A stretch of DNA of 47,250 nucleotides from an uncultured Barnesiella sp. (GCA_944320015.1 CALUFO010000021.1:1-47250); one strand, 5' to 3'. Positions 1 to 7,933 are shown, counted from the first letter of the stretch. Notes: generated by a model not told the origin, from the sequence alone. Numbers and translations: made by a program.

Positions 1-230
1 AACCCCTCCGTCACTGCGTGCCACCTCCCCTATATTTTGCTTCGCAAAACACAGAGGAGGAGTTTAAATGTATTCCTGTCATTAGTTAACCAAAGGGAAG
101 GAGGAGTGTAAATGTACCGCCTGTCAGTTGAAAGCCAAAGGGGAGGAGGAGTTTTGCGCCACTCTTTTTTCATGAGGTTTTGCAGGTGGGACCGAAAGTA
201 TTTTGCATGTTCGTTTTGTCCTGTACTCGT
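1..230. repeat. Non-coding left edge with imperfect ~44-45 bp direct repeats
   Basis: No credible ORF lies here. Two imperfect direct repeat units are visible at 55-98 (44 bp) and 99-143 (45 bp). Each starts AGGAGGAGT and runs through a TAAATGTA...CCTGTCA...CCAAAGGG pattern. A third copy is cut short at 144-160. Before them, at about 36-50, TTTTGC and GCAAAA arms flank a TTC loop, and CCTCC motifs upstream are inverted relative to the AGGAGG units. Degenerate intergenic repeats of this kind are common in Bacteroidales; whether this one is a decayed MITE or a processing element is unknown. Confidence 0.5.
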
Positions 231-245
231 CTTATGCTATCTTTG
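216..245 (+). promoter_or_regulatory. Bacteroidales-type promoter of the RyR/channel/MutS-like cassette
   Basis: TTG at 216-218 is followed after 19 bases by TATCTTTG at 238-245, an exact match to the TAnnTTTG -7 element of the Bacteroidetes housekeeping sigma factor. Transcription would begin near 252, about 25 bases upstream of the first plausible ATG at 276. Confidence 0.75.
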
Positions 246-275
246 TAATATGAAACGGATAATCCTTTGACCGCC

Positions 276-578
276 ATGACAATGAAAGGTGAACATTATA
301 TACCGGCACCGCTGGATACTTCGGGTGAGAAGTTGCCCGAGGAGTTGATGCCGTTGGTGGAGGCTCTCTCCAAGAATGTGCATGAGGTGTGGGCGCAATC
401 GCGCCTGTCCGAGGGCTGGACCTACGGCGAGTGCCGTGACGATGTGGCGAAGACCCACCCGTGCCTCGTGCCTTACGAGGAATTGCCCGAGATAGAAAAA
501 GCATATGACCGCAACACCGCATTGGGAACCCTGCGGTTTATCCAAGCGGCCGGATTTGAAATCGTGAAACGGAAATGA
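276..578 (+). CDS. Stand-alone RyR-domain protein
   Basis: A 100-residue soluble protein made of almost nothing but a RyR (ryanodine-receptor repeat) domain. The hallmarks in order are a YIPAPLDTS segment, a LPEEL helix, a KNVHEVWAQSR segment, EGWTYGECRDD, KTHPCLVPYEEL and a final EKAYDRNTALGTL helix. There is no signal peptide or membrane segment. A TTG at 267 would extend it, but ATG 276 or ATG 282 fits better with a promoter -7 box at 238-245; I chose 276. Its stop overlaps the next start by 4 bases (ATGA at 575-578), so translation is probably coupled. The next gene ends in a second RyR-like domain, so I infer that this is a partner or regulator of that channel. The ligand of bacterial RyR domains is not established to my knowledge. 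Confidence 0.9.
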   Translation: MTMKGEHYIPAPLDTSGEKLPEELMPLVEALSKNVHEVWAQSRLSEGWTYGECRDDVAKTHPCLVPYEELPEIEKAYDRNTALGTLRFIQAAGFEIVKRK

Positions 579-2740
579 AACGGTTGAAAGAATTTTTCCG
601 TTACCCCGTTATCGGCATCGACCGCATTCTGTCGTCGGGCATTCGCTGGCAATTGCTTTTTTTGCTGGGGGTCATTGTGTTTTTCATATTCTTTTTTATC
701 CTCATCGAATGGCTCACCGGCAGCACCCTCACCATCAAGGAAAACGAGTCGCGCAATGTCCTGCTCGATGTTTATTACCACTTTGCCGATCCCGGCAACC
801 AGTATGTGGTCGAGGGCGTGGGCAATCAAATCTTGGCGTTTCTCGTGTCGTTCACCGGGTCGGCATTGATGGGCGGCTTGCTTATCTCTATCTTCTCGAA
901 TATCATCGACCGTCGGGTGGAACGGGCGAGAGAGGGGCAGATAAGCTATAAGTTCAAAGACCACTATGTCATCATCGGATTTGACAAAATGGCGATAGGT
1001 CTCATCAAACAACTTTACCAGAAATGTATCGAAGAACGGTCGGTCAAGGAGCCCTATCTGTTTGTGATACAAACGACGAGCGATGTGGAGAGTGTGAGGC
1101 ACGAACTGCTCTCCAAACTCGACGCCGCTATCGATTGCCGCACTATTATTCTCCACGGCGGCCGCGATTCGTGTGAAGACTTGTCGCTGCTGCGGCTCCC
1201 CCAATGTAGGGAAATATTCCTGTTGGGCGAAGAGAATGAAACCGACCACGACTCGATCAATATCGAGTGTGCCACACTCATCAACCGCATTTTGCGGGAG
1301 AACAACCGAATGACCAAGCGACCGAAGGATATACGGGAGTTTGAAAATCTTGTCGAGCGGGCGCAGGACAAAAGCAAGTCGTGCAATGTGCTTTTCGAAG
1401 CCCAGTCGACTTTTGCCGTATTTCAAAGGAACGATATAGAGAGTGTATTCGGGCTTTCGGAGAAAACCGACGATGCGTGGTTCACGCAGCTGCAAGAGAA
1501 ATACAAGGGGAGTGAACCCGAGGAGAAAAAGTTGTTGAGGCTGAAAGCCTCGTGGGACAGGCTTACCGAGCGGCTTATCAATTTCCTGCCTTTCAATTTC
1601 TATGAAACTTGGGCCGAGAAAGTGCTGGTGAGCGGGCAGTATAGCGCCCGTGACCGTAGCGGGGAGACTTTGAAATATATTCCTATCGACGGCCAAGGCA
1701 TCGACTATGACAGCGAGAAATATGTGCATTTCGTTGTTGTGGGAATGACCAGCATGGGTGTCGCTTTGGGTATGAAGGTCGCCCATATCGCCCACTATCC
1801 CAACTTCCTGCGGGATAGACGCAAACGCACGCGCATCACTTTTATCGACTTGCACGCCGATGCCGAGTTCGATATGTTGCGGGGACGGTACGGCGCCCTG
1901 TTTTCCCTGTGCGACTATCGGGTGGTCGATACGGAAGACCCGTCCAAGAGCTATGCCAATGCCGATACCGGCGAGAAATTTACCGACATCGAATTTGAGT
2001 TTGTGAAAGGGGCGATCGAAAGCCGCCCGGTGCAGGACATGCTGTGCCGGTGGGCCAAGGACGATAGCAACCGGTTGCTCACCCTCGCCATTTGTTTCGA
2101 AATCCCCCAAAAGAGTATCGCGACAGCCCTCTATATGCCTCGTGTCGTGTATGACAAGGCGCTCTCGATACTGGTGCGGCAAAATATATCTTGCTCGACT
2201 ATCGAGTTGGTCCGCAAGGCTTATCAGTATCAGAAATTGAGGGCATTCGGCATGCTGGACGAGTGCTACGATATCAATAGCGGTTGTTTGCGTCAGGCTC
2301 AACGCATAAACTACATTTATAATCATATCTCTCCCGAGCAGCCGTTTCCTCAGGCGCTGGACGACATCGAGGCCGAAAGGTTGTGGAAAGAGCTCTCTAC
2401 CGTGCACCGTTGGTCCAACCTCTACAACGCCCATTCCATTCCTTTCAAACTGCGCAGTTTCGGCGCCACGGAGCCCGATTTGCAGGAAAAAGAAAGCGCG
2501 CCTTTGATCGAGTTGATGGCTCGTGTGGAGCACAACCGGTGGAATATCGAGAAGCTCATCATGGGATACCGTCCCACGACGCCCGAGGAAGACGAGGAGA
2601 TACAGCGGTTGGGTAGGGAACAGAAAAGAAAGATAGAGCGGGAATCGTTTGCCCATACTTGTATCAAACCCTATGAAGCGTTGGACGAATCGACAAAAGA
2701 GTATGACCGCTTGATCATGAAATACCTGTGGCGCATGTGA
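575..2740 (+). CDS. CASTOR/POLLUX-like ion channel with RCK-like Rossmann domains and C-terminal RyR domain
   Basis: A 721-residue inner-membrane protein. Hydrophobic helices at about 24-46 and 84-109 flank a pore-loop-like stretch containing ADPGNQ (71-76). The following G-x-G, S-x-x-G, R-x-G and H-x-x-I-x-G spacing resembles the plant nuclear channels CASTOR and POLLUX, whose filter motifs are of the form AD(A/S)GNH. A first Rossmann (TrkA-N/RCK-like) domain starts at about 129 (VIIGFDKMA) and a second at about 383 (VVVGMTSMG). The C-terminus (644-721) carries a RyR-like domain (ARVEHNRWN, an insert, then CIKPYEALDE...YDR). It is translationally coupled to the stand-alone RyR gene upstream and followed at 12 bases by a MutS-like ATPase gene. 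A ligand-gated cation channel is inferred; ion selectivity and ligand are unknown. Confidence 0.85.
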   Translation: MKRLKEFFRYPVIGIDRILSSGIRWQLLFLLGVIVFFIFFFILIEWLTGSTLTIKENESRNVLLDVYYHFADPGNQYVVEGVGNQILAFLVSFTGSALMGGLLISIFSNIIDRRVERAREGQISYKFKDHYVIIGFDKMAIGLIKQLYQKCIEERSVKEPYLFVIQTTSDVESVRHELLSKLDAAIDCRTIILHGGRDSCEDLSLLRLPQCREIFLLGEENETDHDSINIECATLINRILRENNRMTKRPKDIREFENLVERAQDKSKSCNVLFEAQSTFAVFQRNDIESVFGLSEKTDDAWFTQLQEKYKGSEPEEKKLLRLKASWDRLTERLINFLPFNFYETWAEKVLVSGQYSARDRSGETLKYIPIDGQGIDYDSEKYVHFVVVGMTSMGVALGMKVAHIAHYPNFLRDRRKRTRITFIDLHADAEFDMLRGRYGALFSLCDYRVVDTEDPSKSYANADTGEKFTDIEFEFVKGAIESRPVQDMLCRWAKDDSNRLLTLAICFEIPQKSIATALYMPRVVYDKALSILVRQNISCSTIELVRKAYQYQKLRAFGMLDECYDINSGCLRQAQRINYIYNHISPEQPFPQALDDIEAERLWKELSTVHRWSNLYNAHSIPFKLRSFGATEPDLQEKESAPLIELMARVEHNRWNIEKLIMGYRPTTPEEDEEIQRLGREQKRKIERESFAHTCIKPYEALDESTKEYDRLIMKYLWRM

Positions 2741-2751
2741 TCGATAGATGT

Positions 2752-4569
2752 ATGGAAGAGATACGACACGATTACCGCATTCGTCTCGAAACCAACGCCC
2801 GGGAGACGCAGCGGATAAAGAGATACATACAGCTCGTCGGGCTGCTTCGCCTTGTGGTTTTTGTGGCAGCCGTGTGGGCGGTCTATGCGTTGCGTGGGGC
2901 GGGTGCCGCGGCATGGGGCTCGGCTGCATTGGCGGGAATTGTCCTGTTTTTGCTGTTGGCTCGGGTTCACGATCGATGGTTTCGGAAGAAAGATTTCGTC
3001 GACAGTCGCGAGCGGGTCATACGCCGGGAGTTGGCGTTACTCGATTATCGATTCGAGGGTGTCGACGGCGGTGACGAGTTTATCGACCCTTCGCACGAAT
3101 ATAGCTTCGACCTCGATCTTTTCGGCGGGAAATCTTTTTTTGCCTATCTCAACCGCAGCGCGACGATGGCCGGCCGGAGGGCTTTGGCCAAGGAATTGCT
3201 CGCCCCGAGCCTCGACAGGAATACGATTCGGCAAAAACAAGAAGCTGTCGAAGAGTTGAGCCGGGATACCGATTTCAGAATCGATTTCCAGTCGAGCGGA
3301 ACATGCTCGGGAGAGGTTCGTGGCGACGCGGCTACGGCCGACGCGCTTGCCGGGTTGCCCCGTTGCGGTACCGGCCGAATCGTGCGCTGGTTCGTCTTTT
3401 TGCTGCCGGGACTTTATCTGCTGTTGTTCCTTTTGTGGGGAGTGGGTGTGCTTCCCGGCTTTTACATAGGCGCTCTTTTCGTGGCGTTGCTGGTCGTGGC
3501 GGGCGCGTGCGCCAAGCGGGTGTCCCGCCTCCAAGAGGAGCTCAACCGGTCGCTTCAATCCCTGTCGCATTATTCCCGGCTGTTCGCCCAGATAGAGCAA
3601 GGCCAGTTTGAGAGCGCGAGGTTGCGGCAGTTGCAAAGGGAGTGTGCCGACGGGTCGGGCTCTGTTTCCCGACAGATCGCCCGGTTGCGCCGCCTGCTCG
3701 GCAACCTCGACCAACGGTGTAATTTCGTAGGTTTCGCCTTGCTCAATGGATTTTTGTTGTGGGATTTGCGCCAACTGAACGCTATCGATCGGTGGGTCGA
3801 CGAGAACCGTGGGCAGCTGCCTTGTTGGCTCGACGTGCTGGCACAGTTCGATCTTTGTTGTACGTTGGCCACGTTCCGGCACAACCACCCCGGCTACACC
3901 TATCCCGAGGTGTGCGATAGCCGTCGTCCCGTGATGCGGGCTTTGGCGTTGGGGCACCCCCTTATCCCTCGGGAACGCTGTGTTTGCAACGACATGGCAC
4001 CCGTGGACGAGGGAACCTTTCAGGTTATCACCGGCGCCAATATGGCGGGGAAGAGCACCTACCTGCGCACGATAGGGATTAATTACCTGTTGGGCTGTAT
4101 GGGGGCTCCCGTCTGTGCGGGGCACATGGCATTCACCCCGCTGCCCCTCTTTACCGGGTTGCGGGCGTCGGACTCTCTCGCCGACAACGAGTCATATTTC
4201 TTCGCCGAGTTGAAACGTCTGCGACAAATCGTCTTGCGGCTGCGGGGCGGGGAGAAACTTTTTGTCATTCTCGACGAGATACTCCGGGGAACCAATTCGG
4301 TCGACAAGCAGGCCGGTTCGCTGGCTCTTGTGCGACAACTGGTCGAAGCCGGGGCGGCCGGGATCATCGCCACGCACGACTTGACGTTGGGCACACTGGC
4401 CGAGAGTATGCCCGGGCAGATAAGCAATTATCGCTTCGAGGCCACTATCGCCGGCGATGAACTCACCTTCTCCTACCGTCTGCAACCCGGCATCGCCCAA
4501 AATATGAACGCTTGCTTCCTCATGAAAAAGATGGGCATCATTCCCCCCGATTCGGCGGTGGAACCGTAA
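2752..4569 (+). CDS. Membrane-anchored MutS-like ATPase
   Basis: About 605 residues from ATG 2752; GTG codons at 2728 and 2737 could extend it into the preceding gene. The C-terminal third is a MutS domain V ATPase: Walker A GANMAGKST (about 428-436), Walker B FVILDE (about 504-509) followed by a ...RGTNS signature loop, and a late ATHDL segment. The N-terminal half differs from true MutS: it lacks the mismatch-recognition domain and has two hydrophobic helix pairs (about 28-71 and 212-253), so it is predicted to sit in the inner membrane. Similar MutS-like proteins in Bacteroidetes are routinely named mismatch-repair proteins, but membrane anchoring and operon position argue for another role. 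It is third in the RyR/channel cassette. Confidence 0.85.
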   Translation: MEEIRHDYRIRLETNARETQRIKRYIQLVGLLRLVVFVAAVWAVYALRGAGAAAWGSAALAGIVLFLLLARVHDRWFRKKDFVDSRERVIRRELALLDYRFEGVDGGDEFIDPSHEYSFDLDLFGGKSFFAYLNRSATMAGRRALAKELLAPSLDRNTIRQKQEAVEELSRDTDFRIDFQSSGTCSGEVRGDAATADALAGLPRCGTGRIVRWFVFLLPGLYLLLFLLWGVGVLPGFYIGALFVALLVVAGACAKRVSRLQEELNRSLQSLSHYSRLFAQIEQGQFESARLRQLQRECADGSGSVSRQIARLRRLLGNLDQRCNFVGFALLNGFLLWDLRQLNAIDRWVDENRGQLPCWLDVLAQFDLCCTLATFRHNHPGYTYPEVCDSRRPVMRALALGHPLIPRERCVCNDMAPVDEGTFQVITGANMAGKSTYLRTIGINYLLGCMGAPVCAGHMAFTPLPLFTGLRASDSLADNESYFFAELKRLRQIVLRLRGGEKLFVILDEILRGTNSVDKQAGSLALVRQLVEAGAAGIIATHDLTLGTLAESMPGQISNYRFEATIAGDELTFSYRLQPGIAQNMNACFLMKKMGIIPPDSAVEP

Positions 4570-4639
4570 AGCCCGAAAGGGGTTGGCAGATTCGCCGGAG
4601 CCCTGTCGCACATTTAAGCGATTGCCGACGAATTTGCTA

Positions 4640-4670
4640 TTGTTTACATGAAGAAAAAGCCCTATCTTTG
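4640..4670 (+). promoter_or_regulatory. Bacteroidales-type promoter of the Fe-S scaffold/GGGtGRT operon
   Basis: TTG at 4640-4642, a 20-base spacer and TATCTTTG at 4663-4670 match the TTG...TAnnTTTG consensus. The start codon at 4720 leaves a leader of about 40 bases. Confidence 0.75.
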
Positions 4671-4719
4671 TACCGCTGAAAAGCGTAAAAAAATACTCAT
4701 CAAATAAAACGAGCAAATT

Positions 4720-5421
4720 ATGGTTTATTCACACGAAGTAGAACACATGTGTGTTGTAAAAAAAGGTCCTAATCACGGACCGGCTCCTATCCCCGAAGAG
4801 GGTAAATGGGTAAAGGCAAAAGAAGTGATTGATATCTCGGGCTTGACCCACGGTATCGGTTGGTGCGCTCCGCAACAAGGTGCTTGCAAACTGACGTTGA
4901 ATGTAAAGAACGGTGTTATCCAAGAAGCTCTGGTAGAGACGATCGGATGCTCGGGTATGACCCACTCGGCCGCTATGGCCTCGGAAATCCTCCCGGGTAA
5001 AACCATTCTCGAGGCCTTGAATACCGACCTCGTTTGCGACGCTATCAACACGGCCATGCGCGAGCTCTTCCTGCAAATCGTTTACGGTCGTACTCAGTCG
5101 GCTTTCTCCGAAGGCGGTCTGATGATCGGTGCCGGTCTCGAAGACCTCGGTAAAGGTCTGCGCAGCCAGGTAGGTACCCTCTACGGTACGCTGGCCAAAG
5201 GTCCCCGCTACCTCGAAATGGCCGAGGGCTACATCAAAACGCTGGCTCTCGACGAAAACGACGAAATCTGCGGATATGAATTTGTGCATCTGGGCAAGTT
5301 CATGGACGAGATCAAGAAAGGAACCGATGCCAACGAGGCTCTCAAGAAAGTAACCGGAACTTACGGACGTTTCTCCAAAGAGGCCGGCGCAGTGAAATAT
5401 ATAGATCCCCGTCACGAATAA
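4720..5421 (+). CDS. Iron-sulfur cluster assembly scaffold-like (IscU/NifU-type) protein
   Basis: 233 residues, cytosolic. The body resembles the IscU/NifU N-terminal scaffold fold: cysteines at about 11, 49, 56 and 77, with GWCAPQQGAC and TIGCSGMTHSA around the likely cluster ligands. It is longer than housekeeping IscU (about 130 residues) because of an extension after residue 130. It is the first gene of a pair with the GGGtGRT-family gene 18 bases downstream; the two commonly travel together. It has its own promoter (4640-4670). No iscS or suf gene is nearby, so it is probably a dedicated scaffold rather than the general ISC system; that is inference. Confidence 0.8.
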   Translation: MVYSHEVEHMCVVKKGPNHGPAPIPEEGKWVKAKEVIDISGLTHGIGWCAPQQGACKLTLNVKNGVIQEALVETIGCSGMTHSAAMASEILPGKTILEALNTDLVCDAINTAMRELFLQIVYGRTQSAFSEGGLMIGAGLEDLGKGLRSQVGTLYGTLAKGPRYLEMAEGYIKTLALDENDEICGYEFVHLGKFMDEIKKGTDANEALKKVTGTYGRFSKEAGAVKYIDPRHE

Positions 5422-5424
5422 AAT

Positions 5425-5431
5425 AAGGAGG
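5425..5431 (+). promoter_or_regulatory. Strong Shine-Dalgarno site before the GGGtGRT gene
   Basis: AAGGAGG lies 8 bases before ATG 5440. A perfect Shine-Dalgarno is unusual in Bacteroidales, where most genes here lack one, so it fixes this start and suggests high translation of the second gene of the operon. Confidence 0.7.
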
Positions 5432-5439
5432 AAGTTACT

Positions 5440-6450
5440 ATGATTAGAGAAGTGAAATTTGAAAGTCAAGACCGTCGTATCAAGCAAATTCTTGCCGCTT
5501 TGAACGCCAACGGCATCAAAGATATTGAAGAGGCCAACGCTATCTGCGAATCTTACGGACTCGATCCTTATAAAACTTGTGAGGAGACGCAACCTATCTG
5601 CTTCGAAAATGCCAAATGGGCTTATGTGGTAGGTGCCGCTATCGCCTTGAAAAAAGGCTGCAAAAACGCTGCCGACGCTGCCGAGGCTATCGGTATCGGT
5701 CTGCAATCGTTCTGTATCCCCGGCTCGGTAGCCGACGACCGCAAGGTAGGTCTCGGCCATGGAAACCTCGCCGCCCGTCTGCTCCGCGAAGAGACCAAAT
5801 GCTTCGCTTTCTTGGCCGGTCACGAGTCGTTCGCCGCTGCCGAAGGCGCTATCAAAATTGCCGCCAAAGCCGACAAAGTGCGTAAAGAGCCCCTCCGCTG
5901 TATCCTCAACGGTCTGGGTAAAGACGCCGCACAAATCATCTCGCGTATCAACGGGTTCACCTATGTGCAAACTCAATTCGACTACTTCACGGGCGAATTG
6001 AAAGTGGTTCGTGAAATTGCCTATTCCAAAGGCGAACGCGCCAAAGTAAAATGCTACGGTGCCGACGACGTGCGCGAAGGTGTAGCCATCATGTGGCACG
6101 AAGGCGTAGACGTATCGATCACGGGTAACTCGACGAACCCCACGCGGTTCCAACACCCCGTAGCCGGTACTTATAAGAAAGAGTGCGTAGAAAGAGGTAA
6201 AAAATACTTCTCCGTAGCATCGGGTGGTGGTACGGGTCGTACCCTGCACCCCGACAACATGGCCGCCGGCCCCGCCTCCTACGGTATGACCGACACCATG
6301 GGCCGTATGCACAGCGACGCCCAGTTCGCCGGGTCTTCGTCGGTACCTGCCCATGTGGAAATGATGGGCTTCCTCGGTATCGGTAACAACCCTATGGTAG
6401 GTTGCACCGTTGCTTGCGCCGTTGACGTAGCCCAAGCCTTGAACAAGTAA
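5440..6450 (+). CDS. GGGtGRT-family protein
   Basis: 336 residues, no signal peptide. It contains the name-giving glycine motif GGGTGRT (262-268) and many conserved cysteines, including CESYG, ETQPICF and a C-terminal GCTVACAVD. The family has no known biochemical function; its cysteine content and constant pairing with an IscU-like scaffold suggest an Fe-S or metal-linked protein. It is co-transcribed with the scaffold gene, has a perfect Shine-Dalgarno site, and is followed at once by a strong rho-independent terminator at 6475-6503. It resembles a well-expressed housekeeping protein (regular codon use, conserved length). Confidence 0.85.
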   Translation: MIREVKFESQDRRIKQILAALNANGIKDIEEANAICESYGLDPYKTCEETQPICFENAKWAYVVGAAIALKKGCKNAADAAEAIGIGLQSFCIPGSVADDRKVGLGHGNLAARLLREETKCFAFLAGHESFAAAEGAIKIAAKADKVRKEPLRCILNGLGKDAAQIISRINGFTYVQTQFDYFTGELKVVREIAYSKGERAKVKCYGADDVREGVAIMWHEGVDVSITGNSTNPTRFQHPVAGTYKKECVERGKKYFSVASGGGTGRTLHPDNMAAGPASYGMTDTMGRMHSDAQFAGSSSVPAHVEMMGFLGIGNNPMVGCTVACAVDVAQALNK

Positions 6451-6474
6451 TCATTACTTAATCGAGATAAAATG

Positions 6475-6503
6475 CCCCCGCAACAGGAGTTGCGGGGGTT
6501 TTT
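6475..6503 (+). terminator. Rho-independent terminator of the scaffold/GGGtGRT operon
   Basis: Perfect 10-bp stem CCCCCGCAAC (6475-6484) / GTTGCGGGGG (6489-6498) with an AGGA loop and a following run of T (6499-6503). Confidence 0.9.
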
Positions 6504-6896
6504 GTGTTTGTGGGGGCATTCCGCACTACGGCGCGGAATCCATGATGGAGGTGAAAGAAAAATCGGGCATAGCGATTGCCGCCTCCTCCATGAAAATACA
6601 AAATGGGGGTATGTTTTTTTTATACTGAATAAATAATTATTTTTGTCATAATAGAAAACGGACCCATTTAAATAAAACGATAAACAATGACATAGCGAAT
6701 CCATTCTACATATAAAGGATATTAGAGCTTTTAGCTTTTATTCTCTCAATCTGAAAACCGCCAATTTTTAAGTTCACGAGAATAAGAAGGTGAAAGTTCA
6801 TGCCCATAGGGCGTGGACTGTTCTTGCTTATTTGTGAACAGGGTGCTTGGCGGTACCTCGGATTGAAAGTAAGCAACGAATGGTCCCGCTTTTTTT
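6504..6896. other. Intergenic region of about 390 bp with hairpins
   Basis: No convincing gene. A perfect 7-bp inverted repeat ATTCCGC (6518-6524) / GCGGAAT (6533-6539) and a looser GGAGG/CCTCC pairing at about 6544-6594 follow the terminator. TATTTTTG at 6638-6645 matches the -7 consensus but has no good TTG partner. Short ORFs on both strands have no recognisable content. Confidence 0.4.
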
Positions 6897-7133
6897 ATGG
6901 CTATGATACACATCGGGAAATTGATAGAGGAGGAAGTCCGGCGGCAGGAGCGCTCGGTAGCGTGGTTTGCCCGAAAGTTGTGTTGCGAACGCACCAACGT
7001 GTACAGTATTTTTAAACGAGAAAGTATCGATACGGCATTGTTGCACCGAATTTCCCTCGTGCTTCATCGAAATTTCTTCGAGGAGCTATCCCAGTCGATC
7101 GATGAGTGTGAAAATAATTCAACAGAAGCGTGA
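6897..7133 (+). CDS. Small helix-turn-helix (XRE-like) protein
   Basis: 78 residues. The central part IGKLIEEEVRRQERSVAW, AWFARKLCCERTNVYSIF and LLHRISLVLHRNFF has the helix spacing of a short lambda-repressor-like HTH, of the type seen in many Bacteroidales next to envelope genes. The start may be ATG 6897 or ATG 6903. It stands alone between a terminator and the promoter at 7157. It is probably a DNA-binding regulator; its targets are not visible from sequence. Confidence 0.7.
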   Translation: MAMIHIGKLIEEEVRRQERSVAWFARKLCCERTNVYSIFKRESIDTALLHRISLVLHRNFFEELSQSIDECENNSTEA

Positions 7134-7156
7134 TTTATTGATTATTTTATGGGCTT

Positions 7157-7185
7157 TTGGGGGACAAGGCATCGTGTTACTTTTG
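7157..7185 (+). promoter_or_regulatory. Promoter of the LPP20-like/BACON lipoprotein operon
   Basis: TTG (7157-7159), 18-base spacer, TACTTTTG (7178-7185). A second -7-like TATTTTTG at 7195-7202 overlaps the predicted start. The leader to ATG 7276 is about 80 bases. Confidence 0.65.
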
Positions 7186-7275
7186 TGATTAAAATATTTT
7201 TGGTTAAAGAGGATTGAAAATCTACTAAGTAAAATACAAAAATATACCGGTGCTACCGGGTAAAAAAAGACTCGT

Positions 7276-7929
7276 ATGAAACAGACATTTTTCGGTGTTG
7301 CTGCAATCGTATTGATTGGGGCAACCATGACAGGCTGTAAATCTTCACAGACTGTTGTTCCTAATGATTATCAGGCTTATGTAGCCTATCAACAACAAAT
7401 GCAAAAGGGTGAGGCTACTCCGCAATGGGAGACCAACCGGCCGATGCGTAAAAAGCGGGAAGTAGAGGAATGTATTCTCCTTGCACAGGATACAACGAAG
7501 ATAAGAGCTTTTGGAACGTCTACAAGTTATGACGAGGCTGCGGCTTTGGAGTTTGCCGAAGCTGAGGCTGTTCGGCAAATGACTACAATGATGGAAACAG
7601 CTTCCGAAGGAGCCCGCCAAACATACCGAGGCACGGCTTCTAAGAATGCTTCGCAAGCGTCTGAGAGCCGTATGGAGTCGATGGTGACTCAATTTTTTGC
7701 TCAACGGATAAAGAACTATCGTATCATCAGAACCAATATGTACGATTTGTCAGATGGCTCGATACAGGTTTATGTGTGTATCGAATTGCCCGGCGGTATA
7801 GAAAAAACGGCCGAGGAGTTGGCTAATACTTTGTCGGAAGATGAAATCCTCGGAATAGATTTCAATCGCCAGAAATTTATCGACTCCATGAAAGAGGGGC
7901 TTTCGGACTATAAAAACCGTCAGCAGTAA
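7276..7929 (+). CDS. LPP20-like lipoprotein
   Basis: 217 residues. It has a lipoprotein signal peptide with lipobox ending TG|C at Cys21. The body (about 75-185) has the alternating pattern of an LPP20/SIMPL-like domain: a segment beginning IRAFGTSTSYDEAAALEFAE, a long helix, then a strand around YRIIRTNMYDLSDGSIQVYVCIE (split by the helix end). Ala-Glu-rich helices flank this domain. It lies 4 bases upstream of the next gene, which carries a related domain (LGRGQTLEAAQADCFAQLAQ), so the two probably act together at the outer membrane or in the periplasm. Exact function unknown. Confidence 0.75.
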   Translation: MKQTFFGVAAIVLIGATMTGCKSSQTVVPNDYQAYVAYQQQMQKGEATPQWETNRPMRKKREVEECILLAQDTTKIRAFGTSTSYDEAAALEFAEAEAVRQMTTMMETASEGARQTYRGTASKNASQASESRMESMVTQFFAQRIKNYRIIRTNMYDLSDGSIQVYVCIELPGGIEKTAEELANTLSEDEILGIDFNRQKFIDSMKEGLSDYKNRQQ

Positions 7930-7933
7930 TGTT

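Noticed and set aside
55-160. Repeats considered as a CRISPR array
   Set aside because: Only two full units, no spacer-repeat alternation and no cas genes.
473-2929. Long minus-strand open frame of about 818 codons opposite the channel gene
   Set aside because: It overlaps a gene with clear domains; its translation has no recognisable motif and a biased His/Arg/Gly composition typical of antisense frames in G+C-biased codons.
4729-6435. Minus-strand frame of about 568 codons opposite the scaffold/GGGtGRT genes
   Set aside because: Shadow of two highly conserved plus-strand genes; Gly/His/Val-rich with no domain.
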